This document shows positions 32,501-41,811 of a stretch of DNA of 64,000 nt, one piece after another (the first letter of the stretch is position 1; each line of letters begins with the position of its first letter). This stretch comes from Phytohabitans flavus (GTDB lineage: Bacteria > Actinomycetota > Actinomycetes > Mycobacteriales > Micromonosporaceae): assembly GCF_011764545.1 (NCBI RefSeq), contig NZ_AP022870.1, forward strand, positions 1,782,001-1,846,000, in the 5' to 3' direction. A program made the position numbers and the translations under genes. The notes under the pieces are model-generated. The model worked only from the letters and a program-made list of their open reading frames with translations. It searched no databases and had not been told where the DNA came from.

Positions 32501-33590
32501 CCGCCGCGTCCTGCTCGGCACGGTACTGCTGGCCCTGGTGGCCGCCGCCGGAGCCGGCGCGGTCGTCGCGGCCAACCACGGCGGCGCCACCGGTGCCTCG
32601 GCCGGCACCCCGCCACCGGCCACCACGACGAAGGTGACCAGGACGGACCTGTCGGACAGTCAGGTGTTGGCCGGGACGCTCGGCTTCGGCCCCGAGCGGG
32701 CGGTGAAGGGCGCCGGCACCGGCACCGTCACCCGGCTGCCTCGCGTCGGCGACACCGTGGCGCGGGGCAAGCCGCTCTACTGGGTCGACGACCGCCCGGT
32801 GCCGGTCCTATTCGGCGACACCCCGATGTTCCGCCCGCTCGACAAGGTGGGAGCGGTCGGCAGTGACGTCCGGATCCTGCTGGAAAACCTCAAGGCCCTC
32901 GGATATCCCACCGGCACCCAGCCCGAGTACGACCCGACCGGTGCCAAGGTCGGCAAAGGGCAGGCCGTCCTCACCAAGAGCCTGCTCACCGCGCTCAAGA
33001 AGTGGCAGAAGGACGCCGGGCTGGCACCGACCGGCACGTTCGCCTTCGGTCAGGTCGCGGTCCTGCCCGGCCCGGTGCGGGTCAGCGCGGTCAAGGCCCT
33101 GCCGGGCGACCCGGTCGGCGGAGAGCTGCTCGCCGTCACCGAACAGGCGAAGCTCGTGACCGTACGGGTCGACGCCACCGAGGTCGGCACCATCAAGGTC
33201 GGCGCCGCCGTCACCGTCACACTGCCCGACACCACCGAGATCCCGGCCCGGGTCGCGTCGATCAGCCACACCGTCCAAAGTGGAGGAGGCGACGGCGGGC
33301 TCGGCCAGAGCGGCCCACCGAAGGTGGACGTGATCGTCACGCCGGCCAAGGCCGCCGATGTGGCGGCGCTCGACGCGGCGTCGGTCCAGGTCCGCTTCAC
33401 CACCACCACCCACAAAGGCGTTCTCGCGGTACCGGTCGGCGCGCTCGTCGCGCTCCGCGAAGGCGGCTACGCCCTCCAGCTTCCCGGCGGCGGCCTGGTC
33501 GCGGTCACCACCGGCATGTTCGCCAAAGGGCTGGTGGAGATCAGCGGCGCCGGCGTCACCGAAGGCCTCGACGTGGTGACGGCCGCGTGA
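32487..33590 (+). CDS. Membrane-fusion/adaptor protein with peptidoglycan-binding-like domain
   Basis: 367 residues. An N-terminal membrane anchor ([20 protein letters not shown]) precedes an HlyD-like beta region ([51 protein letters not shown]). A PG_binding_1-like helix bundle follows ([50 protein letters not shown]), then beta-barrel strands ([20 protein letters not shown]). This architecture accompanies MacB-type ABC exporters in actinobacteria. Starts at GTG inside the lipoprotein gene and ends in GTGA overlap with the ATPase. Confidence 0.85.
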   Translation: MPRSNRRVLLGTVLLALVAAAGAGAVVAANHGGATGASAGTPPPATTTKVTRTDLSDSQVLAGTLGFGPERAVKGAGTGTVTRLPRVGDTVARGKPLYWVDDRPVPVLFGDTPMFRPLDKVGAVGSDVRILLENLKALGYPTGTQPEYDPTGAKVGKGQAVLTKSLLTALKKWQKDAGLAPTGTFAFGQVAVLPGPVRVSAVKALPGDPVGGELLAVTEQAKLVTVRVDATEVGTIKVGAAVTVTLPDTTEIPARVASISHTVQSGGGDGGLGQSGPPKVDVIVTPAKAADVAALDAASVQVRFTTTTHKGVLAVPVGALVALREGGYALQLPGGGLVAVTTGMFAKGLVEISGAGVTEGLDVVTAA

Positions 33591-34276
33591 ACCCGCCGGT
33601 GCTCAGCGCGGAGCGGGTCGGCAAGGCCTACCCCGGCGGGGTCGTCGCGCTGGACGAGGTCTCCCTGACGGTCCACGCCGGTGAGCTGCTCGCCATCGTC
33701 GGCCCGAGCGGATCCGGCAAGTCGACACTCCTGAACATCATGGGCACGCTCGACCTGCCGACCAGCGGACGGGTACGCATCGACGGGCAGGACATCGCCG
33801 CCCTGACCGACCGGCGGCTATCCGCCCTGCGTGGCAGGCGGATCGGCTTCGTATTCCAGCAGTTCCACCTCACCGACGGTCTCGACGCCACCGAGAACGT
33901 CGCCACCGCGCTGCTCTACGCCAACGTGCCCCGACGCCGGCGGCGACCGCTGGCGAACGAGGCGCTGGACCGGGTCGGGCTGGCACACCGGGTGGGCCAC
34001 CAGCCGTACCAGCTCTCCGGCGGCGAACGGCAGCGGGTGGCGATCGCACGGGCGCTGGTCAACGATCCGGCCCTGGTTTTGGCGGACGAGCCGACCGGCG
34101 CGCTCGACACCGCGAACGGGGAGGCCGTCCTGGCGCTGCTGACCAGGCTCAACGAGGAGGGGACCACGATCGCCGTGATCACGCACGACCGGGAGATCGC
34201 CGCCAGGATGCCCCGGCGGGTGGAACTGCGCGACGGCCGGGTCGTCGCCGACACCGCCACCGGTGGTCGCGGATGA
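33587..34276 (+). CDS. ABC transporter ATP-binding protein, MacB/LolD type
   Basis: 229 residues. Walker A is [21 protein letters not shown]-loop [20 protein letters not shown], signature [20 protein letters not shown], Walker [13 protein letters not shown] and the H-loop [19 protein letters not shown]. Length and signature are those of LolD/MacB-group ATPases that power export with an FtsX-like permease. Coupled at both ends (GTGA, ATGA). Confidence 0.93.
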   Translation: MNPPVLSAERVGKAYPGGVVALDEVSLTVHAGELLAIVGPSGSGKSTLLNIMGTLDLPTSGRVRIDGQDIAALTDRRLSALRGRRIGFVFQQFHLTDGLDATENVATALLYANVPRRRRRPLANEALDRVGLAHRVGHQPYQLSGGERQRVAIARALVNDPALVLADEPTGALDTANGEAVLALLTRLNEEGTTIAVITHDREIAARMPRRVELRDGRVVADTATGGRG

Positions 34277-35478
34277 GCGCGATCCCCAGCCGTCCCGTGC
34301 GCCTGGCCCCGGCCGACGTACTCCGGCTCGGCCTGCTCGGCCTCACCAGCCGCCGGATGCGGGCCGCCCTCTCCGCGCTCGGCATCGCGATCGGGATCGC
34401 CACGATGATCATCGTGACCGGCATCCCGGCCTCGAGCCAGCGGGCCCTGATCGACCAGCTCTCCGCGCTCGGCACCAACCTGCTGCGCGCCCAGCCCGTA
34501 CCGGACCAGGACCCGCCCGTGCTGCTGCCGGCGGAGTCGGTCGCCATGGCGGGCCGGATCGGGCCGGTCACGAACGCCAGCGCCGTCGCCAACACACACG
34601 CGGTCGTACGGCGCAGCGACCTGGTCGACCGGCACGACAGTTCCGGACTCAGCGTCCTGGCCACCCGCGGTGATCTGCTCGACGCGGTCAATGGCCACAT
34701 CGGCGCCGGCCGGTTCCTCGGTCCGGGCACCGAGGAGTTCCCGACCGTGGTGCTCGGGTACGTCGCCGCCAGCCGCCTCGGCGTGACCACGCTGCCACCG
34801 GGCCAGCCCGCCCCGCAGGTGATCATCGACGACCACTGGTTCACCGTGATCGGCATCCTCGACCCGATGCCGCTCGCGCCGGACCTCGAACGTTCGGTGC
34901 TGGTCGGCTGGGACGCCGCCCGTGGCGTACTCGGCTTCGACGGCCACCCCACGGTCATCTACGTGCGCGCCAACGAAGACGCGCTCGAGGACGTCCGCGC
35001 GGTGCTGCCAGCCACGCTCAACCCACAACTACCAGGATTGGTACAGGTCAGCCGCCCGTCCGACGCCCTCGCCGCGAAACGCGCCACCGAAGACACGTTC
35101 TCGGCACTCTTCCTCGGGCTCGCCGGGGTGGCCCTGCTCGTCGGCGGCATCGGCGTCGCCAACACCATGTTCATATCGGTACTGGAACGGCGAAAGGAGA
35201 TCGGGCTGCGACGCGCGCTCGGCGCCAACCGCGGCCAGATCCGCGCGCAGTTCCTCACCGAGTCGGTGCTGCTCTCCGCGCTCGGCGGCGCCGCCGGCAC
35301 CGTCCTGGGCATGCTCGTGACCATCGGGTACGCGACCTACCAGCATTGGCCACCGGTCATCCCGACCACGTCGGTCGCCGGGGGAGTCGCCGGCGCGATA
35401 CTGGTCGGCGCGGTCGCCGGCGTCTACCCGTCGGTGCGCGCGGCCCGGCTCACCCCGACCGAGGCGCTCGCCGCGTAG
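34273..35478 (+). CDS. ABC transporter permease, MacB/FtsX type
   Basis: 401 residues. TM1 follows [20 protein letters not shown]; a large extracytoplasmic MacB_PCD domain follows (about 60-280). Three C-terminal helices come last: [40 protein letters not shown] and [40 protein letters not shown] is the conserved cytoplasmic coupling loop. With the adaptor and ATPase it forms a tripartite-like exporter for peptides or drugs, probably under control of the divergent two-component system. Confidence 0.92.
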   Translation: MSAIPSRPVRLAPADVLRLGLLGLTSRRMRAALSALGIAIGIATMIIVTGIPASSQRALIDQLSALGTNLLRAQPVPDQDPPVLLPAESVAMAGRIGPVTNASAVANTHAVVRRSDLVDRHDSSGLSVLATRGDLLDAVNGHIGAGRFLGPGTEEFPTVVLGYVAASRLGVTTLPPGQPAPQVIIDDHWFTVIGILDPMPLAPDLERSVLVGWDAARGVLGFDGHPTVIYVRANEDALEDVRAVLPATLNPQLPGLVQVSRPSDALAAKRATEDTFSALFLGLAGVALLVGGIGVANTMFISVLERRKEIGLRRALGANRGQIRAQFLTESVLLSALGGAAGTVLGMLVTIGYATYQHWPPVIPTTSVAGGVAGAILVGAVAGVYPSVRAARLTPTEALAA

Positions 35479-35564
35479 CGGTCATCAGGTGAATCGCCTG
35501 ACCTCCACCGCCGACCTGCACGCCGCCGCTGATAGGCCCGCACCATCGCGTGTGCCCTGCGGGC

Positions 35565-35600
35565 TTGACCTTGACGCTGCGTCAACCCTCCATCGCGAGA
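35565..35600 (+). promoter_or_regulatory. MerR-type promoter/operator
   Basis: TTGACC is followed directly by the perfect 15-bp palindrome TTGACGCTGCGTCAA (35571-35585) and CCCTCCAT. A palindrome filling the -35/-10 spacer is the hallmark of MerR-family activated promoters. It lies about 140 bases before the DHFR-like gene. No merR gene is next to it. Confidence 0.5.
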
Positions 35601-35726
35601 CCGCCCGACTAACACGTTCTCAGTCTGGAACGCGAGGACTACCTGCGGACGCAGATCGCGCACCGATTAGGTTTTCGCGCCGCGCCCGTCTGTACGTGTG
35701 AGATCGACTCACGGGAGGCTGACGCC

Positions 35727-36311
35727 ATGCGAAAACTGGCATTTGCTATGAATGTGACCCTGGACGGCTACATCGCCGCGCCCGGCGATGACCTCGGCTG
35801 GAGTGGGGGTGATGGACCGGACTCGTCGCCGAGCGACGAGCTGTTCCAGTGGTGGTCCGACCGGGTGGCGGCGACGGGCCTGGCGCTGTACGGGCGCAAG
35901 CTGTGGGAGACGATGAGTGCCGACTGGCCGACCGCCGACCAGCAGCCCGGCGCCACACCGGCGGCGATCGAGTTCGCCCGCCGCTGGCGGGACATGCCGA
36001 AGGTGGTGTTCTCCTCGACGACCAGCACGGTCGACTGGAACACCCGCCTGGTCACCGGCGACGCGGTCACCGAGATTACCCGGCTCAAGGCCGAGGACGC
36101 CGGCCCGATGGACATCGTCGGCGCGACGCTCGCCGGGGCGGCCATGCGGGCCGGGCTGATCGACGAGTACGTGCTGGTCACCGCGCCGGTCTTGGTGGGC
36201 GGCGGCACGCCGTTCTTCGCCGCGCTGGACAGCTGGGTGAACCTGACCCTGGTGGAGACCCGGACGTTTCCCGGCGGCGTGCTGCTGACCCGATACGAGA
36301 CGAGGCGATGA
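35727..36311 (+). CDS. Dihydrofolate reductase/RibD C-terminal-like reductase
   Basis: 194 residues. MRKLAFAMNVTLDGYIAAPG is the typical start of the family; then GDGPDSSPSDELFQWW, GLALYGRKLWETM, KVVFSSTTSTVDWNTRLVTG, DIVGATLAGAAMRAGLIDEY and PVLVGGGTPFFAALDSWVNL. These NADPH-dependent proteins are common in actinomycetes but few have known substrates. GGGAGG precedes the ATG; a MerR-type promoter may drive it. Confidence 0.88.
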   Translation: MRKLAFAMNVTLDGYIAAPGDDLGWSGGDGPDSSPSDELFQWWSDRVAATGLALYGRKLWETMSADWPTADQQPGATPAAIEFARRWRDMPKVVFSSTTSTVDWNTRLVTGDAVTEITRLKAEDAGPMDIVGATLAGAAMRAGLIDEYVLVTAPVLVGGGTPFFAALDSWVNLTLVETRTFPGGVLLTRYETRR

Positions 36312-36420
36312 GCACGGGCCAGACGATCGGTTCGTGAGGCCAGGTCGAAGTCATTCCTGGCGTGCTCACCGTGACGACGACGGCCTCGTTGATCGTGACG
36401 AATTCTTCGGGGCATGAAGA

Positions 36421-36447
36421 CGCCCCGTCGGCAACGCCGGCGGGGCG
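36421..36447. terminator. Hairpin between convergent genes
   Basis: CGCCCCGTCGGC / GCCGGCGGGGCG form a 12-bp stem (one G-U type pair) with a 3-nt loop, between the convergent DHFR-like and sigma-factor genes. It probably terminates from either side. Confidence 0.65.
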
Positions 36448-36554
36448 ACGGTGTTCTCGTTGTCGCGTTGGATTTTGCTGGTCGGGTCATTCCGCGGTGA
36501 TTTCGGTGACGCCCGCCCGTGCGCTGGACTCGTCGACGATGGCGAGATGTGTGA

Positions 36555-37559
36555 TCACAGTGTCGCGGGCAGGTCCAGCCATGGTTTGTCGGTGGCGTCG
36601 AATCCGGTGAGCTCGGCGATCTTCCCGTCGGCGATGTGCAGGACCGCGATGGCAAATAGCCGGTACTCCGGGTCGTCGGGGGTGCGGAGGTACAGCACCG
36701 CGGCAGGCATGCGGTTGACTGTCGTGGTGATACCGCGCCAGTCGTCGGAGCCTCGCTGGAAGAGCCCACCGGAGACCCAGCCGTCCACCGCGTCCTTGGC
36801 CGTCGTGGTCAAGGTGCCCGCATTAGGCAGCATCGCGAAGCGCAGGTCGTCGCGCAGCAGGGACATCAGCCCGTCGAGGTCGTTGCGCTCATGGGCGTCG
36901 ATATACGACTTCACCACGCCGCGCTCGTCATTCGACAGCTCGGGGCTCCGCCAGTCGAGGCGGCGGTCGGGCAGCTGCTCGCGCATCGTCACGCGCGCCC
37001 GCTGCAGTGCGCTGGTCACCGACGCGACGGTCAGCTCGAGGGCGTCGGCCGCCTTCGACGCCGGCCAGCCGAGGACGTCGCGCAGGATGAACACCGCCCG
37101 CTGCCGCGGCGGCAGGTGCTGGACGGCGACGATGAACGCCAGCTCGATCGTCTCCCGCGTTACCACCGATTCCTGCGGGTCCTCGGGGAGCATCCGGTCG
37201 GGGTACGGCTGCAGGTACAGCACCTCGGAGTCGGAGTCCGAAAGCCCGGACAGTACCGGCGTACGGTCATTGCGCTTCTCCAGGAAGTCAAGGCAGACGT
37301 TCGTCGCGATCCGGTACAGCCAGGTCCGCAGCGCAGCGTGGCCCTTGAACGACTCCCGCTTGTTCCACGCTCGCAGGAACGTCTCCTGCGTCATGTCCTG
37401 GGCGTCCTCGTAGTTCGCGAGCATCCGGTAGCAGTGCACCTGCAACTCACGCCGGTGGCGCTCTGTGATGAGCGCGAACCGCGCCGTATCGCCTGAGCGA
37501 ACCACCGCGATGAACGTGGCCTCGTCAGCGCCCAGCGGTCTAGCGTCGGTCATGGTCAT
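36555..37559 (-). CDS. ECF sigma factor with C-terminal SnoaL-like domain
   Basis: 334 residues. Region 2 spans FIAVVRSGDTARFALITERH to YRMLANYEDAQDMTQETFLR and LRTWLYRIATNVCLDFL. Region 4 has VAVQHLPPRQRAVFILRDVL and WPASKAADALELTVASVTSA. A SnoaL-like extension follows (KSYIDAHERNDLDGLMSLLR, FAIAVLHIADGKIAELTGFD), the layout of SigG/SigX5-type (TIGR02960-like) ECF factors, whose C-terminal domain regulates activity instead of an anti-sigma. Start: the ATG preceded by GGAAGG, in preference to another six bases on. No anti-sigma gene is adjacent, as expected for this type. Confidence 0.88.
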   Translation of the reverse strand: MTMTDARPLGADEATFIAVVRSGDTARFALITERHRRELQVHCYRMLANYEDAQDMTQETFLRAWNKRESFKGHAALRTWLYRIATNVCLDFLEKRNDRTPVLSGLSDSDSEVLYLQPYPDRMLPEDPQESVVTRETIELAFIVAVQHLPPRQRAVFILRDVLGWPASKAADALELTVASVTSALQRARVTMREQLPDRRLDWRSPELSNDERGVVKSYIDAHERNDLDGLMSLLRDDLRFAMLPNAGTLTTTAKDAVDGWVSGGLFQRGSDDWRGITTTVNRMPAAVLYLRTPDDPEYRLFAIAVLHIADGKIAELTGFDATDKPWLDLPATL

Positions 37560-37675
37560 TAATCCTTCCACCGGTGCGAGGGGGGCTACCAGAAACTGAC
37601 GACGTGGCGGAGGATTTCTGATCGGTGAAGCCGCTGACAACGGGCCGTTCGTCAGGGCGGATGGGCCGGGTCGGT

Positions 37676-38269
37676 TCAGGTGGGCTGGTAGCGGGCCCTG
37701 ATGTGGAAGCGTTCGCCCTGCGGGCCGACGATGCTCAGGAACTCCACCGGTCGGGCGTCGGCATTGCCGAACCAGTGCGGAAGGTGGGTGTCGAACTCGG
37801 CGACCTCGCCGCTGGCCAGGACGACGTCCTGGTCGCCGAGGACAAGGCGGAGCCGCCCGTTGAGGACGTACAGCCAGTGATAGCCCTCGTGTGAACGCGA
37901 GTCGGAAGGCAGGCCGGTCGGGCCGGCCGGGAGGATCTGCTTGAATGCCTGCAGCCCGCCGGGTTTGCGGGTCAGCGGGATGACCGTCATACCGTTGTGG
38001 GTGAACGGCCGCGGATAGACCCGGGGATCGGCTGTGGCGGGGGCGCCGACAAGCTCGTCGAGTGGCACGCGGAAAGCCTTGGCGAGCGGCAGCAGCAGTT
38101 CCAGGCCCGGCCTTCGCTGACCGGACTCGAGCCGGGACAGGGTGCTGATCGGGATGCCGGTGGTCTGCGACAGCGCGGTCAGGGTGACGCCGCAGCGGCG
38201 GCGCAACTCGCGCAGCCGTGGGCCGACCGCGGCCAGCACCTCATCGAACTCATCGCTCATACGGACCAT
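37676..38269 (-). CDS. XRE-family regulator with cupin domain
   Basis: About 197 residues. An N-terminal HTH (VGPRLRELRRRCGVTLTALS, TTGIPISTLSRLESGQRRPG, LELLLPLAKAFRVPLDELVG) is joined to a C-terminal cupin (HEGYHWLYVLNGRLRLVLGD, LASGEVAEFDTHLPHWFGN). The His of HEGYHWLY and HWF suit a metal or small-ligand site. Proteins of this design sense metabolites and often control an adjacent enzyme. Two closely spaced ATG codons are possible starts (listed one, or three codons later). The DUF6069-like and oxidoreductase genes lie upstream on the same strand. Confidence 0.85.
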   Translation of the reverse strand: MVRMSDEFDEVLAAVGPRLRELRRRCGVTLTALSQTTGIPISTLSRLESGQRRPGLELLLPLAKAFRVPLDELVGAPATADPRVYPRPFTHNGMTVIPLTRKPGGLQAFKQILPAGPTGLPSDSRSHEGYHWLYVLNGRLRLVLGDQDVVLASGEVAEFDTHLPHWFGNADARPVEFLSIVGPQGERFHIRARYQPT

Positions 38270-38362
38270 CTTGCAGTTTCCGCAAACCTCATTGTCGGCT
38301 TGCCGCGAGTGGGCGCAGATTGGTGGACGACCACTACCGAGCGGTGCCGTGGCGAGCGATCG

Positions 38363-38788
38363 TCAGATAGCCAGCCGACGGGCGATGACGGGGATCACGA
38401 CTGCGGCGGCGGTCAGGTGTGCGAGCACGAGCGTGCACTCGGTGGCCAGGTTGGCGTCGACTAGGAACGGTGGTACGAGCGACAGCGCGGTGAGTGCCAC
38501 AGCGGTGCGGACCCACGTGCGTGCCGGCCGGGACGCCCAACGGCGGATCGCCAGGGCGATAAGGATGCCCACGACGCTGAAGGTGAACGTGAGCTGTGTG
38601 AAGCCGACCAGCGGAATCGATTTGCCGCCGTCGGGGAGCTCGAGATCGACACCGGCGGCCATGGCGAGGGCCGCGACGGCCGTCGCGGTGACGGCGGCGG
38701 CAGCCGCTGCGGCCAGACCGGGCAGGAAAAGCCGGCGGCGCTGCTGGCCGTGGGTGCTGAGCCGGTCGGTGGGGGTGGTGGAGGTCAT
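38363..38788 (-). CDS. DUF6069-like four-helix membrane protein
   Basis: 141 residues, with hydrophobic segments FLPGLAAAAAAAVTATAVAA, FTQLTFTFSVVGILIALAIR, WVRTAVALTALSLVPPFLV and CTLVLAHLTAAAVVIPVIAR, predicting four transmembrane helices. GVDLELPDGGKSIPLVGFTQ is the typical loop after helix 1. Function unknown. ATG chosen because GAAAGG sits 6 bases upstream. Located 38 bases downstream of the FAD oxidoreductase gene on the same strand, so probably co-transcribed. Confidence 0.8.
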   Translation of the reverse strand: MTSTTPTDRLSTHGQQRRRLFLPGLAAAAAAAVTATAVAALAMAAGVDLELPDGGKSIPLVGFTQLTFTFSVVGILIALAIRRWASRPARTWVRTAVALTALSLVPPFLVDANLATECTLVLAHLTAAAVVIPVIARRLAI

Positions 38789-38826
38789 GGGCATCCTTTC
38801 GATCTGTCGGCATTCTCGATGTCGGC

Positions 38827-40179
38827 TCAGGCGTGGCTGGGCGGGATGTTGTGGTTGAGGTGGAAGACGTTCTGCGGGTCCCAGATGGTCTTGAGGGCGG
38901 TGAGCCTGGCGAGTTTGGCGGCCGGGTATGCGCGGCGTACCCCGCGTTGCCCCTCGTCGGCGGCGAGTGAGTTGACATAGACGCCGTTGGCGTACGGGGC
39001 GAGCTCGGCTCCGGCGGTGCGAGCCGCTGCCATCCGGTTGTCGTCTTCGATTGGGTCGGTCCAGCGGGAGCCGGCGCCGAACTCGAACATGGTGCCGCGG
39101 TGGCTGAACGCGGCGTCGGCGTCGGCTACGTCGGCGATGGCGCCGCCGTGCGCCTGCAGGCCGACGCCGGGCAGTTGGGTGCCGGCGCATAGGTCTGTCG
39201 CGCCGCGTAGAAGGAACGCCTCGATCGCGGCGGTGGGGAAATGGCGCAGGTAGTGCGCGCTGGAGTATCGGCGGTAGGCGTGCCCGCCCGTGGTGTCGTC
39301 GCGTTGCTGGAGTTCGAGGTATGACGGTGTGGTGACCCGCTCGGCGACGGGGCGCCCGAGTGCGCGCATCGCCGGCAGCAACCGGTGACCCTGTGCAGGG
39401 TCACCGACCCATACGAAGCCGACGGTGGCGATAGGGCCGCTGGCCGTGCTGTGGACATCGGCGGTGAAGGTCGCCTGCCGCGGCGCCACGGCGTTGAGGT
39501 CCCGCCAGCCTTCGAGCACCGGCACGGCGTCCTCGGCGCGGAAGTCGAACTCGGCGACCAGGGTCAGCGTTCCGGTGTGGTGCAGCTGGAACTCGAAGTC
39601 TGTGACGATGCCGAAGTTGCCGCCACCGCCACGCAGGCCCCAGAACAGGTCGGGGTTGTCGGTCCGGCTCGCGGTCACGACGTCCCCATCGGCGGTGACC
39701 ATCGTGTAGGAGACGACGTTGTCGCAGGCCAGCCCGTGCCGGCGGGCGAGCCAGCCCATGCCGCCGCCGAGGGTCAGGCCGCCGACCCCGGTGTGCGAGA
39801 CGTTACCCGCGGTTGTGGCGAGGCCGTACGGCTGCGACGCCCGGTCGAGTGCGCCGAGCAGCGCGCCGCCCTGGACCCGGGCGCGCCGCCGGATCGGGTC
39901 GACCCGGACGCCGTTCAACGGGGTCAGGTCGATCATTAGGCCGTTCGCGGGGACAGCGAGGCCGGCCACGTTGTGCCCGCCGCAACGCACCCCGATCTCC
40001 AGGTCGAGTTCACGGGCCAGGCGCACCGCGGTCACCACGTCGGTGACGCTCGCGGCACGAACGATCATCCGCGGCCGGCGGTCGATCATGGCGTTCCAGA
40101 CGGTGCGGGCCGCGTCGTAACCCGGGTCGCCCGGAGTGAGGAGGCGGCCGTCGAGGCGGGGGCTGGTCGCTGTCGTCAT
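38827..40179 (-). CDS. FAD-linked oxidoreductase, berberine-bridge-enzyme type
   Basis: 450 residues. FAD_binding_4 domain: VVTAVRLARELDLEIGVRCG then GHNVAGLAVPANGLMIDL, where His is the site of 8-alpha-histidyl FAD. GNVSHTGVGGLTLGGGMGWL stands where bicovalent members have Cys, so only the single covalent link is predicted. C-terminal BBE domain: YVNSLAADEGQRGVRRAYPA, LARLTALKTIWDPQNVFHLN. It oxidises sugars, alcohols or polyphenol-like substrates. Divergent from a MocR regulator 46 bases away, its likely controller. Confidence 0.88.
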   Translation of the reverse strand: MTTATSPRLDGRLLTPGDPGYDAARTVWNAMIDRRPRMIVRAASVTDVVTAVRLARELDLEIGVRCGGHNVAGLAVPANGLMIDLTPLNGVRVDPIRRRARVQGGALLGALDRASQPYGLATTAGNVSHTGVGGLTLGGGMGWLARRHGLACDNVVSYTMVTADGDVVTASRTDNPDLFWGLRGGGGNFGIVTDFEFQLHHTGTLTLVAEFDFRAEDAVPVLEGWRDLNAVAPRQATFTADVHSTASGPIATVGFVWVGDPAQGHRLLPAMRALGRPVAERVTTPSYLELQQRDDTTGGHAYRRYSSAHYLRHFPTAAIEAFLLRGATDLCAGTQLPGVGLQAHGGAIADVADADAAFSHRGTMFEFGAGSRWTDPIEDDNRMAAARTAGAELAPYANGVYVNSLAADEGQRGVRRAYPAAKLARLTALKTIWDPQNVFHLNHNIPPSHA

Positions 40180-40196
40180 ACTCCGAGCCTGACGGA

Positions 40197-40223
40197 AATC
40201 GGTACACCCGGTAAGGTCCGATT
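40197..40223. promoter_or_regulatory. Inverted repeat in divergent MocR/oxidoreductase promoter
   Basis: AATCGG and CCGATT, separated by 15 bases, occupy most of the 46-bp intergenic region, with GGTAC/GGTCC extending the match. A plausible MocR operator; binding is inferred from position. Confidence 0.45.
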
Positions 40224-40225
40224 GC

Positions 40226-41689
40226 ATGGGCCAAATCAGGACCAATTCGAGTACGGCGGAGGACCTGCTCATCGATGTGGACCGGTCGGCGGCCGAACCT
40301 CTGCACCGGCAGATCGCCGCCTCGATCCGGGGCAGCATCCGGGCCGGCCGGTTGCGTCTCGGGACGTCTCTGCCACCCACCCGCACGATCGCAGCCGATC
40401 TGGGTGTGTCGCGCGGCGTCGTGGTCGAGGCCTACCAGCAACTCGTCGCCGAGGGCTACCTCACCAGTCGGGCGGGCGGCTACACCCAGGTTGCGGTCGA
40501 GTCGGCTCCGGCGCCGCCGGGTCGCCGCGCCGGGGATCGGCCGCCGGTCCGGATCGACTTCGGGTACGGACGCACCGACGTGTCGTCATTCCCCCGGGCC
40601 GCCTGGCTGCGGTCGGTGCGCACGGTCCTCACCACCACACCGAACGAACGGTTCGCCTACCTCGACGGGCGTGGCGTGCCGGAACTGCACGAAGCCCTGA
40701 CCGACTACCTCAACCGCGTCCGTGGCACGTCGGCCCGCCCGGAAAACGTCGTGATCTGCAGTGGCTACGGTCAGGGCGTCTCGCTGCTGGTCCAGGTGCT
40801 CGCGGCGCGCGGTGCCCGCCGGCTGGCCGTCGAGGACCCCTCCCCGGACGACGACGCCCGCCTCGTCGCGGCCGCCGCTGGCCTGGACGTGATCGGTGTC
40901 CCGGTCGGGCCGGACGGCATTCTCGTCGAGGAACTGGAACATACCGACGCCGACGCCGTCGTGCTGACGCCGTCGCACCAGTGGCCCACCGGCGGGGTCC
41001 TGTCGGCCACCGCGCGTTCCCGGGTGATCGGCTGGGCGCAGCGCCGCCGCGCCGTGGTGATCGAGGACGACTACGACGCGGAGTACCGCTACGATCGCTC
41101 GCCCGTCGGCGCCATGCAGGGGCTGGCCCCCGACACCGTCGTGTACTGCGGCACAGCGAGCAAGACCCTGGCGCCAGGGCTGCGACTCGGCTGGCTACTG
41201 GCACCGTCACACCTGGTCGACGAGATCACGGCGGCCAAGGTGCTGGCCGACCGCGGCTCTCCCGTCATCGATCAGCTGACCTTCGCCGACTTCCTCAACC
41301 GCGGCGAATTCGACCGGCACCTGCGGCGCATGCGCCCTGTCTACCGCCGCCGCCGCGACGCACTCCTGGCCGCACTGCGCACACGGCTGCCCGAACTGGA
41401 ACCGGTCGGTGTCGCGGCGGGCCAACATGTCGTAACCTGGCTCCCGCGTGGCCTCGACGAGGCCGCAGTCGTGGCCGCCGCTGCACGGCACGGACTGGTC
41501 GTGCAAGGCGTCTCCCAGTATCGACTGAGCGCCGCCGGGCCCGGCGGGCTGATCTTCGGCTACGCCACACTCTCCGAACACGCCATCGCAGACGGAGTGG
41601 AAGCCCTTGCCGACGCGGTCGCAGAGGTCCGAAGCCCTCGGCGGTCCGCGCCATCGTCGCCAGAAACGCGTACCGGCAGCCGCGAATGA
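40226..41689 (+). CDS. MocR/PdxR-family regulator (GntR wHTH plus aminotransferase-like domain)
   Basis: 487 residues. GntR winged helix: PLHRQIAASIRGSIRAGRLR, LPPTRTIAADLGVSRGVVVE, AYQQLVAEGYLTSRAGGYTQ. The fold-type-I aminotransferase-like domain begins near 115; the PLP Lys lies in YCGTASKTLAPGLRLGWLLA (about 313), with VVIEDDYDAEYRYDRSP holding the Asp/Tyr of the PLP site. These proteins sense PLP or amino-acid adducts. Divergent from the FAD oxidoreductase. Confidence 0.92.
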   Translation: MGQIRTNSSTAEDLLIDVDRSAAEPLHRQIAASIRGSIRAGRLRLGTSLPPTRTIAADLGVSRGVVVEAYQQLVAEGYLTSRAGGYTQVAVESAPAPPGRRAGDRPPVRIDFGYGRTDVSSFPRAAWLRSVRTVLTTTPNERFAYLDGRGVPELHEALTDYLNRVRGTSARPENVVICSGYGQGVSLLVQVLAARGARRLAVEDPSPDDDARLVAAAAGLDVIGVPVGPDGILVEELEHTDADAVVLTPSHQWPTGGVLSATARSRVIGWAQRRRAVVIEDDYDAEYRYDRSPVGAMQGLAPDTVVYCGTASKTLAPGLRLGWLLAPSHLVDEITAAKVLADRGSPVIDQLTFADFLNRGEFDRHLRRMRPVYRRRRDALLAALRTRLPELEPVGVAAGQHVVTWLPRGLDEAAVVAAAARHGLVVQGVSQYRLSAAGPGGLIFGYATLSEHAIADGVEALADAVAEVRSPRRSAPSSPETRTGSRE

Positions 41690-41811
41690 GAGCTACCCCG
41701 CCGATCACCTTGACCAAGCCTGGCCGGGCCGTGGACGCAGATTGGTGAGTCGCCTCTGGCTGGCTCGGGCCCGCGTTCCGTTGGCGGCGCCGCGTCCAAC
41801 CTTCGGGTTCG

